Of a stretch of DNA of 54,070 bases, positions 7,998 through 16,224 are shown piece by piece. The stretch lies in assembly GCA_027489065.1 (NCBI GenBank), contig JAIYAM010000036.1:1-54070 (forward strand), read 5' to 3'. The first letter of the stretch is position 1, and each line of letters begins with the position of its first letter. A model generated the notes under the pieces. It was not told the DNA's origin and did no database searches. It was given only the letters and a program-made list of their open reading frames with translations. Made by a program: the position numbers and the translations under genes. The stretch is from Erythrobacteraceae bacterium (GTDB lineage Bacteria > Pseudomonadota > Alphaproteobacteria > Sphingomonadales > Sphingomonadaceae).

Positions 7998-8945
7998 GTG
8001 CCTTCAGGACTGGTCGCGCTGCTCGACGATATCGCGGTGATCGCCAAGGCTTCGGCCGCCTCGATCGACGACGTTGCCCTTGCCGCGGGGCGGGCGGGGA
8101 CCAAGACCGCCGGCGTGGTGATCGACGATGCGGCGGTGACGCCGAGCTATGTCACCGGGCTTTCCCCGGCGCGCGAGCTGCCGATCATCTGGAAGATCAC
8201 CAAGGGCAGTCTCAAGAACAAGCTGGTGTTCCTGCTGCCGGGTGCGCTGCTGCTTTCCGAGTTCCTCCCCCAGGCGATCGTCTGGCTGCTGCTGCTGGGC
8301 GGCTCCTTCCTCGCCTACGAGGGTGCGGAGAAGGTCATGGAGAAGCTCGGCGCGGACAAGCACGGCGAGACGCTCGAGGACGAGATCACCGATCCGGTCG
8401 CCTTCGAGAACGAGCGCGTGGGCGGGGCAATCCGGACCGACCTGATCCTCTCGGCCGAGATCATGGCGATTGCCCTGGCCGAGGTCGCCGACGAATCGCT
8501 GGTGATGCGCGGCGCGGTGCTGGCGCTGGTCGCGGTGGCGGTGACGGTCGGCGTCTATGGTGTCGTCGGGTTGATCGTGAAGCTCGATGACATCGGGCTC
8601 CATCTCACCAAGCAGGCCAGCAAGGCGGCACAAGGCTTCGGGCGCTTCCTGCTGCGCTTCGTGCCCAAGCTCTTGGTCACGCTCTCGGTGGTCGGCACGG
8701 TGGCGATGCTGTGGGTGGGCGGTCACATCGTGGTCGACAGCCTGCACAAGCTGGGCTGGGACGGGCTCTATGCCCCAATCCATGCCGCCGAACACGCGGT
8801 GCACGAAGTGAGCGGCGCGGCAGGCGGCGTGCTGGGCTGGCTCACGGCGACCACGCTGTCGGCGATCGTCGGCCTCGTGCTGGGGAGCGTGATCGCCTTC
8901 GTCCTGCACAAAGTGCTGGGTGTCGGCGCAGGCGAGGGGCACTAA
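7998..8945 (+). CDS. DUF808 family inner-membrane protein
   Basis: A 315-residue integral membrane protein with the family's characteristic start (PSGLVALLDDIAVIAKASAASIDDVALAAGRAGTKTAGVVIDD) followed by several hydrophobic helices (LVFLLPGALLLSEFLPQAIVWLLLLGG; VLALVAVAVTVGVYGVVGLIV; LLVTLSVVGTVAMLWVGGHIVV; TLSAIVGLVLGSVIAFVLHKVL). This is the DUF808 (YedI) family, whose function is unknown. The start is the GTG at 7998, placed 8 bases after AGGGGGA and matching the family N-terminus; an in-frame ATG at 7968 adds ten atypical residues. It is divergent from rpsF. Confidence 0.9.
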   Translation: MPSGLVALLDDIAVIAKASAASIDDVALAAGRAGTKTAGVVIDDAAVTPSYVTGLSPARELPIIWKITKGSLKNKLVFLLPGALLLSEFLPQAIVWLLLLGGSFLAYEGAEKVMEKLGADKHGETLEDEITDPVAFENERVGGAIRTDLILSAEIMAIALAEVADESLVMRGAVLALVAVAVTVGVYGVVGLIVKLDDIGLHLTKQASKAAQGFGRFLLRFVPKLLVTLSVVGTVAMLWVGGHIVVDSLHKLGWDGLYAPIHAAEHAVHEVSGAAGGVLGWLTATTLSAIVGLVLGSVIAFVLHKVLGVGAGEGH

Positions 8946-8955
8946 GCCTGCGAGC

Positions 8956-9597
8956 ATGACCAAGCCTGTCCTTTACACCTGCGCGCGCTCGCGGGGCCTG
9001 CGCGCGACCTGGGCCGCCGAGGAAGCCGGGGTCGACATCGACCTGAAAATCCTCCCCTTCCCGCCGCGCTACCTCGCGCCCGAATACCTCGCGATCAATC
9101 CGCTCGGCACGGTGCCGATGCTGGTCGATGGCGACAGCCGCATGACCGAGAGCTGCGCCATCGCGCACTACCTCGCCAGCAAGGACGGCCCTTCGGACCT
9201 CGTCATCGCCCCGGGCGAGGCTGACTACGCCGAATATTGCGACTTCACCTACCACGCCGATGCGACGATCACCTTCCCGCAGACCGTCTACATGCGCTTC
9301 GTCCTTTTCGAGAAGGACAAGGGGCTGGGGGAGGCGGGCCACGCCTACGCCAAGTGGTACTGGAAGCGCCTCGTGAAGGTCGAACAGCGCCTCGCGGGCC
9401 GCGAATACCTGTGCGGCGACCGCTTCACCGTGGCCGACATCTGCGTCGGCTACGCGCTGATCCTGTCGCAAAGCGTGGGGCTGGACGAAGGCGTGCCCGA
9501 GAGCCTCAAGGCCTACCGCGAGCGGCTGACCGCGCGGCCCGGATACCAGCGGGCCTTGGCGCGCGAGGAAGCGGGGCGAAAGGCGCTCGGCGCTTGA
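8956..9597 (+). CDS. Glutathione S-transferase family protein
   Basis: A 213-residue protein. The thioredoxin-like N-terminal domain (LYTCARSRGLRATWAAEEAGVDIDLKILPF, NPLGTVPMLVDGDSRMTESCAIAHYLA) contains the cis-proline VPML and the glutathione-contacting ES pair. The helical C-terminal domain has GDRFTVADICVGYAL, the conserved N-capping box. Its substrate is unknown. It begins 10 bases after the DUF808 stop, so the two may be co-transcribed. Confidence 0.88.
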   Translation: MTKPVLYTCARSRGLRATWAAEEAGVDIDLKILPFPPRYLAPEYLAINPLGTVPMLVDGDSRMTESCAIAHYLASKDGPSDLVIAPGEADYAEYCDFTYHADATITFPQTVYMRFVLFEKDKGLGEAGHAYAKWYWKRLVKVEQRLAGREYLCGDRFTVADICVGYALILSQSVGLDEGVPESLKAYRERLTARPGYQRALAREEAGRKALGA

Positions 9598-10200
9598 CAC
9601 GCCCTCGCGGCTCAACCGGGCTTAATCGCGAGAAAATACTGCCTAATTAACCTGATAGTCTTATGATCCGCCCTGAAGCATTCTGTGAAACCACTGAATT
9701 TCATCGTGGGCTGGTAACGAGATGGCCCAAGGGCATTGAGCAGGTCTCTCTCGTGAGCGAGGGCGTCTAACTCGCTCTCCATTGTGATAGAGCCGATGTA
9801 CCTCCACATGTAAGGTTGCCGTTGGAGTTTTCTCGACGCCAAAAGGGCAGACTGCAGCGTCTCGACCGGGGTCGGCTCATGACCGCATGGCAGGACTGGT
9901 AGCCCAAAAGCATGGCGAGCTTTCAGATCAGATGTTACCCCAATCTTATAAAAAGACTCTTCGTCAAGTTGGGATTTGAGATTCGCTAAATACAGAGTAT
10001 TTTTTTGTCTTGGCATGTTTTTAAATCCAGAGTTATTCATCTATAATTAGGAATATCATAAGATAATCGCGGTCGACAATATTTAGTTTTTGCTTGTCTC
10101 CTTTCGTTTCTAATATCGGGAGTGTGGCTCGTTCCGAATGCTCGCGACTGGCGTAGGATCTCGTTACCGACTAAGTTCGCGCTCTCTCACGAAACAATGC
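9598..10200. other. AT-rich patch
   Basis: From the GST stop to about 10200 the sequence is visibly richer in A and T than its surroundings (runs such as AAAATACTGCCTAATTAA and TATAATTAGGAATATCATAAGATAAT). It holds one short minus-strand gene. Composition unlike the neighbours suggests acquisition by transfer. No flanking repeats or integrase were seen. Confidence 0.6.
9612..10040 (-). CDS. GIY-YIG / T5orf172-like nuclease-domain protein
   Basis: A 142-residue protein on an AT-rich patch. The pattern LYLANL - FYKIGVTSDLKARH - ELDALAHERDLLNAL - GFTECF matches the layout of GIY-YIG-like (T5orf172/MUG113) domains: a first strand, a [YK]-IG strand with a following Arg, a helix with the metal-binding Glu, and a final G-x-T-E-x-F. 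The canonical GIY tripeptide is degraded to LAN, so nuclease activity is uncertain. There is no restriction or methylase partner nearby. Starts at 10040 or 10016 are both possible; neither has a good ribosome binding site. Confidence 0.55.
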   Translation of the reverse strand: MNNSGFKNMPRQKNTLYLANLKSQLDEESFYKIGVTSDLKARHAFGLPVLPCGHEPTPVETLQSALLASRKLQRQPYMWRYIGSITMESELDALAHERDLLNALGPSRYQPTMKFSGFTECFRADHKTIRLIRQYFLAIKPG

Positions 10201-10271
10201 CCCGTCCCGCGGGTTATCGGGTCGTTACCTCGGCACCGCCACCACCTCCACGCGAATGGAACCCCTCACAC

Positions 10272-11054
10272 GTGCGCCTTCAGATCCATGTGCAGCTCGA
10301 CTACGGCCTCCCGCGCGTCTGCGATCTGTTGCTCCAGATCGAGGCTGCCGCGATCCCCGAACAGCGCATCGAGGCCTCGCAGCTCGACCTGTCTCCCTGC
10401 ATCCATTTCGCCCGCGTTCCGGCGCAGGATCACATCGGTGAGCGCATCTGGCTGAGGAAGGAGGGCCAGCTGCGCGTCGATTACCGCGCGGTCGTCAGCA
10501 TCGAGCGGATCGTGCGTGACCCTGCCACGCTGCCTGCGCTCCCGCCGCACCGTCTGCCGGGCGAGACGGTGCAGTACCTCTTGCCCTCGCGCTATTGCCC
10601 CTCGCACCAGTTCACCGATTTCGTCGAGAGCCAGTTCGGCGCGCTGGAGGGCGGCGCGAAGCTGATGGCGATGCGCGACTGGGTCGCCGGGCACCTGTCC
10701 TATGTGCCGGGCTCAAGCCATTCGGAGACCAACGCGATCGACACCTTCCATGGCGGGCAGGGCGTGTGCCGCGACTATGCGCACCTGCTGGTCACGCTGG
10801 CCCGCGCCGGCGAGATCCCGGCGCGCTTCGCCAGTGTCTATGCGCCCGGCGTGAACCCGCCCGATTTTCACGCGGTGGCCGAGGTCTTCCTCGGCGGCGA
10901 ATGGCACTTGGTCGATGCGACAGGCATGGCCAAGGAGGCCGAGATGGCCAAGATCGGCATCGGGCGCGACAGCGGCGATGTCGCCTTCCTCACCGCCTTC
11001 GGACCTCTGATGCTCAACAGCCAGAGCGTCGCTGTGACGGCGCTCGAAGGCTGA
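10272..11054 (+). CDS. Transglutaminase-like cysteine protease family protein
   Basis: About 260 residues. The N-terminal strand domain (VRLQIHVQLDYGLPRVCDLLLQIEAA) precedes a transglutaminase-like core with a Cys-His-Asp triad: GVCRDYAHLLVTLAR (Cys), PPDFHAVAEVFLGGEWHLVDAT (His, Asp). Such proteins are protease-like enzymes usually found in the cytoplasm, often near alpha-E or circularly permuted ATP-grasp genes, which are absent here. The GTG at 10272 fits the family N-terminus best; ATGs at 10197 and 10122 are in frame, but the added sequence looks non-coding. It ends 4 bases from the convergent ligase stop. Confidence 0.82.
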   Translation: MRLQIHVQLDYGLPRVCDLLLQIEAAAIPEQRIEASQLDLSPCIHFARVPAQDHIGERIWLRKEGQLRVDYRAVVSIERIVRDPATLPALPPHRLPGETVQYLLPSRYCPSHQFTDFVESQFGALEGGAKLMAMRDWVAGHLSYVPGSSHSETNAIDTFHGGQGVCRDYAHLLVTLARAGEIPARFASVYAPGVNPPDFHAVAEVFLGGEWHLVDATGMAKEAEMAKIGIGRDSGDVAFLTAFGPLMLNSQSVAVTALEG

Positions 11055-11057
11055 GGC

Positions 11058-12599
11058 TCAGGCCGCCTGATCGGGCGTGACGGGGCGCGCCGAAAGCTCG
11101 CGCCTGAGCAGCTTGCCGATCGGGTCGCGCGGGAGCCGGTCCACGAATTCGATATAGCGCGGGCGCTTGTAGCCGGCGATCTGGCCCTTGAAGCGCAGCG
11201 TTATCTCCTCGCGGGTGAGCGTGTGGCCGGGCTTGAGCACCACGAAGGCCTTCACCGCTTCGCCCCACTGCTTGTCGGGCACCCCGCAGCAGCCTGCGTC
11301 GGCGACCTCGGGCATGGCGGCGAAGATGGCGTCCACTTCCGCCGGATAGACGTTCTCGCCGCCGGTCTTGATGAGCTCCTTGGCGCGGCCGAGCAGGTAG
11401 CCGCGACCGCGTTCGTCCATCGTGCCGAGATCGCCGGTGCGCAGCCAGCCGTGGCCCAATGCCGCCTCGCTCGCCTCCGGATTGCGCCAATAGCCGAGCA
11501 TCACCGAGGGGCCTCGCAGGCACAGCTCGCCCTCCTCGCCGGGGGGGAGGTGGTTCCCTTCCGGGTCGAGCACGGTCATGGTCACATGCGGCAGCGTCCA
11601 GCCGATCGAGCGGGGGCTCTCGAGCATGTCGGCATAGTCGATGAAGGTCGCAAAGCCGCAGATCTCGGTCTGGCCGTAGCCGCCGACGACGCGGGCGTCC
11701 CAGTCCTTTTCGATGAACTCGTACATCTGCGGCCGGCCCATGCCTGCGCCCCCGGTGTAGTTGGTGAGCGGCATCCTGCCTTCACGCACGGGGTTCATGG
11801 CGGCCCACGGGAAGCAGATCGTCGGGAAGGCGCTGGTGGTGGTGCAGCCCTCGCGGTGGAGCAGCTTGAGGATCGCGGCATTGTCGTCATCGCGCCCCGC
11901 GAAGACCGAGGTGCCCCCGCAGGCGAGCATCGCGGCGACCTGCTGCATGCCCACGACATGGAACAGCGGGTTGACCGAGAGCAGCACCTCTTCATGGGTG
12001 AAGCGCCGATGTTGCGCGAAGCCGAGCGCCGCGCTCGCGACTGCGCTCCCGGCCTGAAGGCAGCCCTTGGGCTTGCCCGTCGTGCCGCTGGTGTACATCA
12101 TGTAGAGCGGACGATCGGGCGCGAGGCCGAGGCCCAGATCATATACGTGCTGGATCGGGCCGAGCGTGGTTCCTGCAACCGTTTCGAAAAACCCGTCCGC
12201 CGCGTGTGTTTCATCCACCTGGTGGACTTCGCCAGCCTCTGCTTCGGCCAAAAGCGAAAGAAAGCGCGGGTTCACGAAGGTCATCGCGGGCTCGGCATTG
12301 CCGCAGATCCACGCGATCTCGGCAGGGGCAAGCCGCCAGTTGAGCAGCACCGAAATCGCCCCGATCCTTGCCGAGGCGAGGAGAGCGGTGAGGTAGGGCG
12401 CGCCGTCGGTCAGGAGCAGCGCGATGCGGTCGCCCGGGCCGATGCCCCGCGCCAGCATCCAGCGGGCGAGGTTGGTGACCCGCGCATCGACCTCGGCCCA
12501 GGTCAGGCGCTGGTTGCCATCGACCGTGGCGAGGCGGTGGGCATGGCGTGCGGCGCAGTTCGCCAGCAGCGTGTCGAGCGAGAAATCGCGGGGGTGCAT
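11058..12599 (-). CDS. AMP-dependent acyl-CoA synthetase/ligase
   Basis: A 513-residue adenylate-forming enzyme. It carries the P-loop-like motif YTSGTTGKPKG near residue 170, GGYGQTE near 310, the GELCLRGPSVMLGYWRNPEAS segment near 375 and the C-terminal hinge WLRTGDLGTMDERGRGYLLGRAKELIKTGGENVYPAEVD, with the catalytic lysine region close to the end (RDPIGKLLRREL). It activates a carboxylic acid, probably a fatty or related acid, to its CoA ester; chain length cannot be read. It is a single gene in the cytoplasm. Confidence 0.9.
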   Translation of the reverse strand: MHPRDFSLDTLLANCAARHAHRLATVDGNQRLTWAEVDARVTNLARWMLARGIGPGDRIALLLTDGAPYLTALLASARIGAISVLLNWRLAPAEIAWICGNAEPAMTFVNPRFLSLLAEAEAGEVHQVDETHAADGFFETVAGTTLGPIQHVYDLGLGLAPDRPLYMMYTSGTTGKPKGCLQAGSAVASAALGFAQHRRFTHEEVLLSVNPLFHVVGMQQVAAMLACGGTSVFAGRDDDNAAILKLLHREGCTTTSAFPTICFPWAAMNPVREGRMPLTNYTGGAGMGRPQMYEFIEKDWDARVVGGYGQTEICGFATFIDYADMLESPRSIGWTLPHVTMTVLDPEGNHLPPGEEGELCLRGPSVMLGYWRNPEASEAALGHGWLRTGDLGTMDERGRGYLLGRAKELIKTGGENVYPAEVDAIFAAMPEVADAGCCGVPDKQWGEAVKAFVVLKPGHTLTREEITLRFKGQIAGYKRPRYIEFVDRLPRDPIGKLLRRELSARPVTPDQAA

Positions 12600-12635
12600 G
12601 GGCGCGAAACTAGCCGTGCCGGCGGATTGCAGCCA

Positions 12636-12884
12636 TCAGCGATTTTGCGAAGGCGTCGCCGCCAGATCGCGTCCGCAGCGGGTGCAGGTGCGGTTCGGCC
12701 AGGGCACCACGAACACCCCACGGAAGAAGGCGTTCTTGCCGCACTCGGGGCAGTTGAAGCGCAGCATCGGGGCGTTGGCGAGCAGCAGCATGACGATCGC
12801 GGCGGCGAAGGCGATGCTGGAGTGGCCGTAGAACCGGTCCACCGCCAGCACCAGCAGCACCGCCAGTGCCGTCACGCCGAGCAT
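12636..12884 (-). CDS. Small membrane protein with a zinc-ribbon-like tail
   Basis: An 82-residue protein with two hydrophobic helices (LGVTALAVLLVLAVDRFY and IAFAAAIVMLLLANAPML) followed by a CPEC...CTRC four-cysteine motif spaced 22 residues apart, which suggests a zinc ribbon. No family is recognised. The reading frame stays open upstream as far as the Mur ligase gene, giving a basic stretch (SVPKSLYARAARHARR) that would make a natural N-terminus, but only a CTG overlapping the Mur ligase stop (CTGA) could start there. The ATG at 12884 is therefore a conservative choice. Confidence 0.6.
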   Translation of the reverse strand: MLGVTALAVLLVLAVDRFYGHSSIAFAAAIVMLLLANAPMLRFNCPECGKNAFFRGVFVVPWPNRTCTRCGRDLAATPSQNR

Positions 12885-12931
12885 CCGCCGTGCATGGCGC
12901 GCGGCACGTGCGTAGAGGCTCTTTGGGACGC

Positions 12932-14359
12932 TCAGGGCAGGCGGGCGAGGATCGATTGCGCGAACTCCGTCAGCGTGTCGTCGCGCGCGCCCATCACGGC
13001 GATCCGGTCGCCGGGCCGGGCGAGGGCGAGCATGCGCGCTCCGCAGGCCTCACGGTCCGCGATGTATTCGGCATGGCCGCCCGCGGCGTTGACGAGGTCC
13101 GCGATCCGCTCGCTGCCGATGCTGCGGTCGACCGTGCCGCCGAAATAGACGGGGTCGCACAGGATGGTCACATCCTCGGGGCCGAGCACCCGGGCGAAGG
13201 TCTTCGCCAGCTCCTCGCCCATCTGGCGCAAGGGGCCGTAGCCATGGGGCTGGAAGAAGGCGATCACCCGGCCGGGAGTCGCCTTAAGGGTGCGCAGGGT
13301 GGCGGCGCATTTTTCGGGATTGTGGCCGAAGTCGTCGATCACGGTGATGCCCGAAGGCGAGGTGCCGATCACGTCGAAGCGCCGCGCTAACCCTGCAAAG
13401 CTGCGCAGCGCGAAGGCAGCCTGTTCGACCTTGACCCCGGCAGCATGGGCCGCCGCGATCGCTGCCAGCGCGTTCGAGAGGTTGTGGAGGCCCGGCATCG
13501 GCACGCTCAGCGGGAAGGCCTCGCGCCGCCGGTTGTCGATCAGCACCGCCTCGATGGCCTGCTGCGTCTGCACGATAGTGTCCGGATCGATGGTCAGGTC
13601 AGCATCGCCTGCCTTCAAGCCGAAGGTCACAACGTCCTTGGCGCGGGTTGCGAGATATCCGGCTTCCGCGCTGTCGACATTGATCACCGCCCGGCCCGAC
13701 GCTGCGACATAGTTGCCGAACAGCACCCGCAGTTCCTCGATGCTCTTGTGATCGAGGCTGACGTTGAGCAGCACGCCCACGCTCGGCCGGTACAGCGCGA
13801 TCGAACCGTCGCTTTCGTCGACTTCGCTCACGAACAGCCCCGGCGCTCCGATCCGGGCGCTGGCATAGGGGTTCTGCGGCGAGACGAAGTTCTTCATCAC
13901 CGCGCCGTTCATGACGGTGGGGTTGTGGCCTGCCTCGCTGAAGATCCACGCGATCATTCCCGTGACCGTCGACTTGCCCGAGGTTCCGGCGACCGCGACC
14001 GAGCAATAGGACGCGTTGAACAGGCGGGAGAGAAGTTCGGCGCGGCTCAGCCGCTCGCAGCCCAGCGCCTTGGCACGCGCAACTTCGGGCACGCTGTCCT
14101 CGATCGCGGCCGAGGCGATCAGCACCTGATCGGGCGAGGTGACCCCGCTGCCGTCCTGCGGGAACAGCGTGAAGCCGTTCGCTTCGAGCCAGGCGAATTT
14201 ATCCGGTGAACGGCCCTGATCGCGGCTGCGGTCCGAGCCTGCCACGGGATGACCGAGCCCGTGCGCGATCTGCGCGAGCGGCAGCATCCCGGATCCGCCG
14301 ATGCCGCAGAAGAACAGCGGCCGCTCTGAAAGCGGCCCGGCGTCGGACGCGTTATCCAT
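12932..14359 (-). CDS. Mur ligase family protein, MurC/Mpl-like
   Basis: A 475-residue ATP-dependent ligase. It has the N-terminal UDP-binding GIGGSGM (residues 18-24 or so), the ATP loop AGTSGKSTVTG, SEVDESDGSI, NVSLDHKS and the C-terminal IDDFGHNPEK. The loop GTSGKST and the DDFGHNP motif differ from GTHGKTT and DDxAHHP of standard MurC/Mpl, so it is a divergent clade. A peptidoglycan recycling role like Mpl (re-attaching the tripeptide to UDP-MurNAc) is inferred from the divergently facing LD-carboxypeptidase gene 58 bases away. A true murC would normally lie in the dcw cluster. The start at 14359 precedes the GIGG motif by a short leader. Confidence 0.82.
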   Translation of the reverse strand: MDNASDAGPLSERPLFFCGIGGSGMLPLAQIAHGLGHPVAGSDRSRDQGRSPDKFAWLEANGFTLFPQDGSGVTSPDQVLIASAAIEDSVPEVARAKALGCERLSRAELLSRLFNASYCSVAVAGTSGKSTVTGMIAWIFSEAGHNPTVMNGAVMKNFVSPQNPYASARIGAPGLFVSEVDESDGSIALYRPSVGVLLNVSLDHKSIEELRVLFGNYVAASGRAVINVDSAEAGYLATRAKDVVTFGLKAGDADLTIDPDTIVQTQQAIEAVLIDNRRREAFPLSVPMPGLHNLSNALAAIAAAHAAGVKVEQAAFALRSFAGLARRFDVIGTSPSGITVIDDFGHNPEKCAATLRTLKATPGRVIAFFQPHGYGPLRQMGEELAKTFARVLGPEDVTILCDPVYFGGTVDRSIGSERIADLVNAAGGHAEYIADREACGARMLALARPGDRIAVMGARDDTLTEFAQSILARLP

Positions 14360-14417
14360 ATGGCGTTTACGGATATTGGCTTGCGCGCCCCCTGACAAGC
14401 GCCATAGGCTGGGGTGC

Positions 14418-15248
14418 ATGACGAATATCGCCATCTGTGCACCGGCCACCCCGATCACGCGCGAGCATCAGGCCGCGCTCGAGGCGCTGGTCGCGGCCGA
14501 GTATCCCGCGCACCGCGTCACTTTCCACGACCAGTGCTTCGAGCGCGCGGGTCACTTTGCCGGAGATGACCTGAGGCGCCTCACGGCCCTGCTCGAATGC
14601 GCCAACGACCCGGCCTTCGATGTCGTGTGGTTCGCCAAGGGTGGCTACGGATCGAACCGCATCGCGGAAGCGGCCATCGCGCAGATGAACCGCAGCGCGC
14701 GGGCCAAGACCTATGTCGGTTTCTCGGACGCCGGGTATCTGCTGGGCGCGCTCTACCGGGCGGGGATCGGCCAGAGCGTGCACGGCCACATGCCGGTGAG
14801 CGTGCGCTCGGACGGGGGCAAGGAGGCGATCCGGCGGGTGCTGGACTGGCTGCAGGGGGACACCAGCGGGGTCGAACCGAGCCTCGACGGGATCACGCCC
14901 GTGGCCGCGTTCAACCTCATCACCCTCGCGATGATGACCGGCAGCCCGCTGATGCCCGATCTTGCCGGCCATGTGCTGATGGTCGAGGAGGTCAGCGAAT
15001 ACATGTATTCGATCGACCGGCTGTTCTTCCACCTTGCCGGCACGCTCCCGCGATTGAAGGGCCTGAGGCTCGGCTTCGTCACCGACGTGCCGGAGAACGT
15101 GTTCGAATTCGGGCAGGGCGAAGAGGACATTGCCCGCTTCTGGTGCGACCGGGCGGGCATTCCCTATCTGGGCCGCGCGCTGATCGGGCACACCTCTGCC
15201 AACAGGGTTGTGCCCTTCGGCCTTGCCAGCCCGCCCGCGCGGACGTAA
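14418..15248 (+). CDS. ldcA: Peptidase S66 family LD-carboxypeptidase
   Basis: A 276-residue S66-family enzyme that removes the terminal D-Ala from cytoplasmic murein tetrapeptides. Motifs include WFAKGGYGSNRI near residues 71-82, the nucleophile elbow VGFSDAGYLL (Ser103), LMVEEVSEYMYSIDRLF (the Glu of the triad) and LIGHTSANR near the C-terminus (His). The start at 14418 matches the family N-terminus (MTNIAICAPA). It is divergent from the Mur ligase gene, and the shared 58-base spacer must hold both promoters. Together they could turn recycled tetrapeptide into UDP-MurNAc-tripeptide. Confidence 0.88.
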   Translation: MTNIAICAPATPITREHQAALEALVAAEYPAHRVTFHDQCFERAGHFAGDDLRRLTALLECANDPAFDVVWFAKGGYGSNRIAEAAIAQMNRSARAKTYVGFSDAGYLLGALYRAGIGQSVHGHMPVSVRSDGGKEAIRRVLDWLQGDTSGVEPSLDGITPVAAFNLITLAMMTGSPLMPDLAGHVLMVEEVSEYMYSIDRLFFHLAGTLPRLKGLRLGFVTDVPENVFEFGQGEEDIARFWCDRAGIPYLGRALIGHTSANRVVPFGLASPPART

Positions 15249-15285
15249 CGGCGCCCCCCAAAACACGGCAAAGTCGGGGTCAGCA

Positions 15286-16224
15286 ATGCGCGCGTTCATC
15301 TTTCCGGGTCAGGGTAGTCAGAAGGTCGGCATGGGCACCGAACTCGCTGAAGCGAGCGCGGCCGCCTGCGACGTGTTCGGCGAGGTCGACGAGGCATTGC
15401 GCCAGAACCTCACGGCGCTGATGCGCGAAGGGCCCGAAGACCGACTCACCCTCACCGAAAATGCTCAGCCGGCGATCATGGCGAATGCCATCGCCACGCT
15501 TCGGGTGCTCGAGCATGACTTCGGAGTGAAGCTTGCCGAGCACGGCCACTGCGTCGCGGGCCATTCGCTCGGCGAATACACTGCGCTTGCCGCGGTCAAT
15601 GCCTTCGGGCTCGCCGAGACTGCGCGGCTCCTCAAGCTGCGCGGCTGGTCGATGCAGAAGGCGGTGCCGGTGGGCGAGGGGACTATGGCCGTGCTGCTCG
15701 GCGCCGATATCGATCAGGCCAAGGCGCTTGCAGAGGCGGCTGCGCAGGGCGAGGTCTGCGAGGTCGCCAACGACAATGATCCCTCGCAGGTCGTGCTGTC
15801 GGGCCACACCGGCGCGATCGAACGGGCGGTCGCGCTCACCAAGGAGCACGGGATCAAGCGCGGCATGATCCTCAACGTCTCCGCGCCCTTCCACTCCTCG
15901 CTGATGCAGCCTGCCGCCGAGCGCATGGCCCACGCCCTTGCCGCGACGCCCCCCAGGGCGTTCGCGCTCCCGCTCTACGCCAACGTCACCGCCGCGCCCG
16001 TCACCGACCCCGAGGAGGAGCGCACGCTGCTGGTCGAGCAGGTCACCGGCCGCGTGCGCTGGCGCGAGACGGTGCTTGCCATGCGCGCCGATGGGGTCGA
16101 ACACTTCGTCGAGCTTGGCGGCAAGGTGGTGGGGCCGATGGTCAGCCGGACCGACCGCGAGGCGCAGGTGACCAGCCTCGTGACCATGCAGGACCTCGAG
16201 GCTTTCGCGAAGGAGATCGCGTGA
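15286..16224 (+). CDS. fabD: Malonyl-CoA:ACP transacylase
   Basis: A 312-residue enzyme that moves malonyl groups from CoA to acyl carrier protein in type II fatty acid synthesis. The start FIFPGQGSQKVGMG, the nucleophile GHSLGEYTALAA (Ser near residue 90) and NVSAPFHSSLMQPA (catalytic His near 199) are all present, and length is standard. The stop overlaps fabG (TGATG), so the two are co-expressed. Confidence 0.97.
   Translation: MRAFIFPGQGSQKVGMGTELAEASAAACDVFGEVDEALRQNLTALMREGPEDRLTLTENAQPAIMANAIATLRVLEHDFGVKLAEHGHCVAGHSLGEYTALAAVNAFGLAETARLLKLRGWSMQKAVPVGEGTMAVLLGADIDQAKALAEAAAQGEVCEVANDNDPSQVVLSGHTGAIERAVALTKEHGIKRGMILNVSAPFHSSLMQPAAERMAHALAATPPRAFALPLYANVTAAPVTDPEEERTLLVEQVTGRVRWRETVLAMRADGVEHFVELGGKVVGPMVSRTDREAQVTSLVTMQDLEAFAKEIA

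Noticed and set aside
11223..13148. A 641-residue plus-strand reading frame across the acyl-CoA ligase and Mur ligase genes
   Set aside because: It crosses two real genes on the other strand and an intergenic gap, with low-complexity composition.
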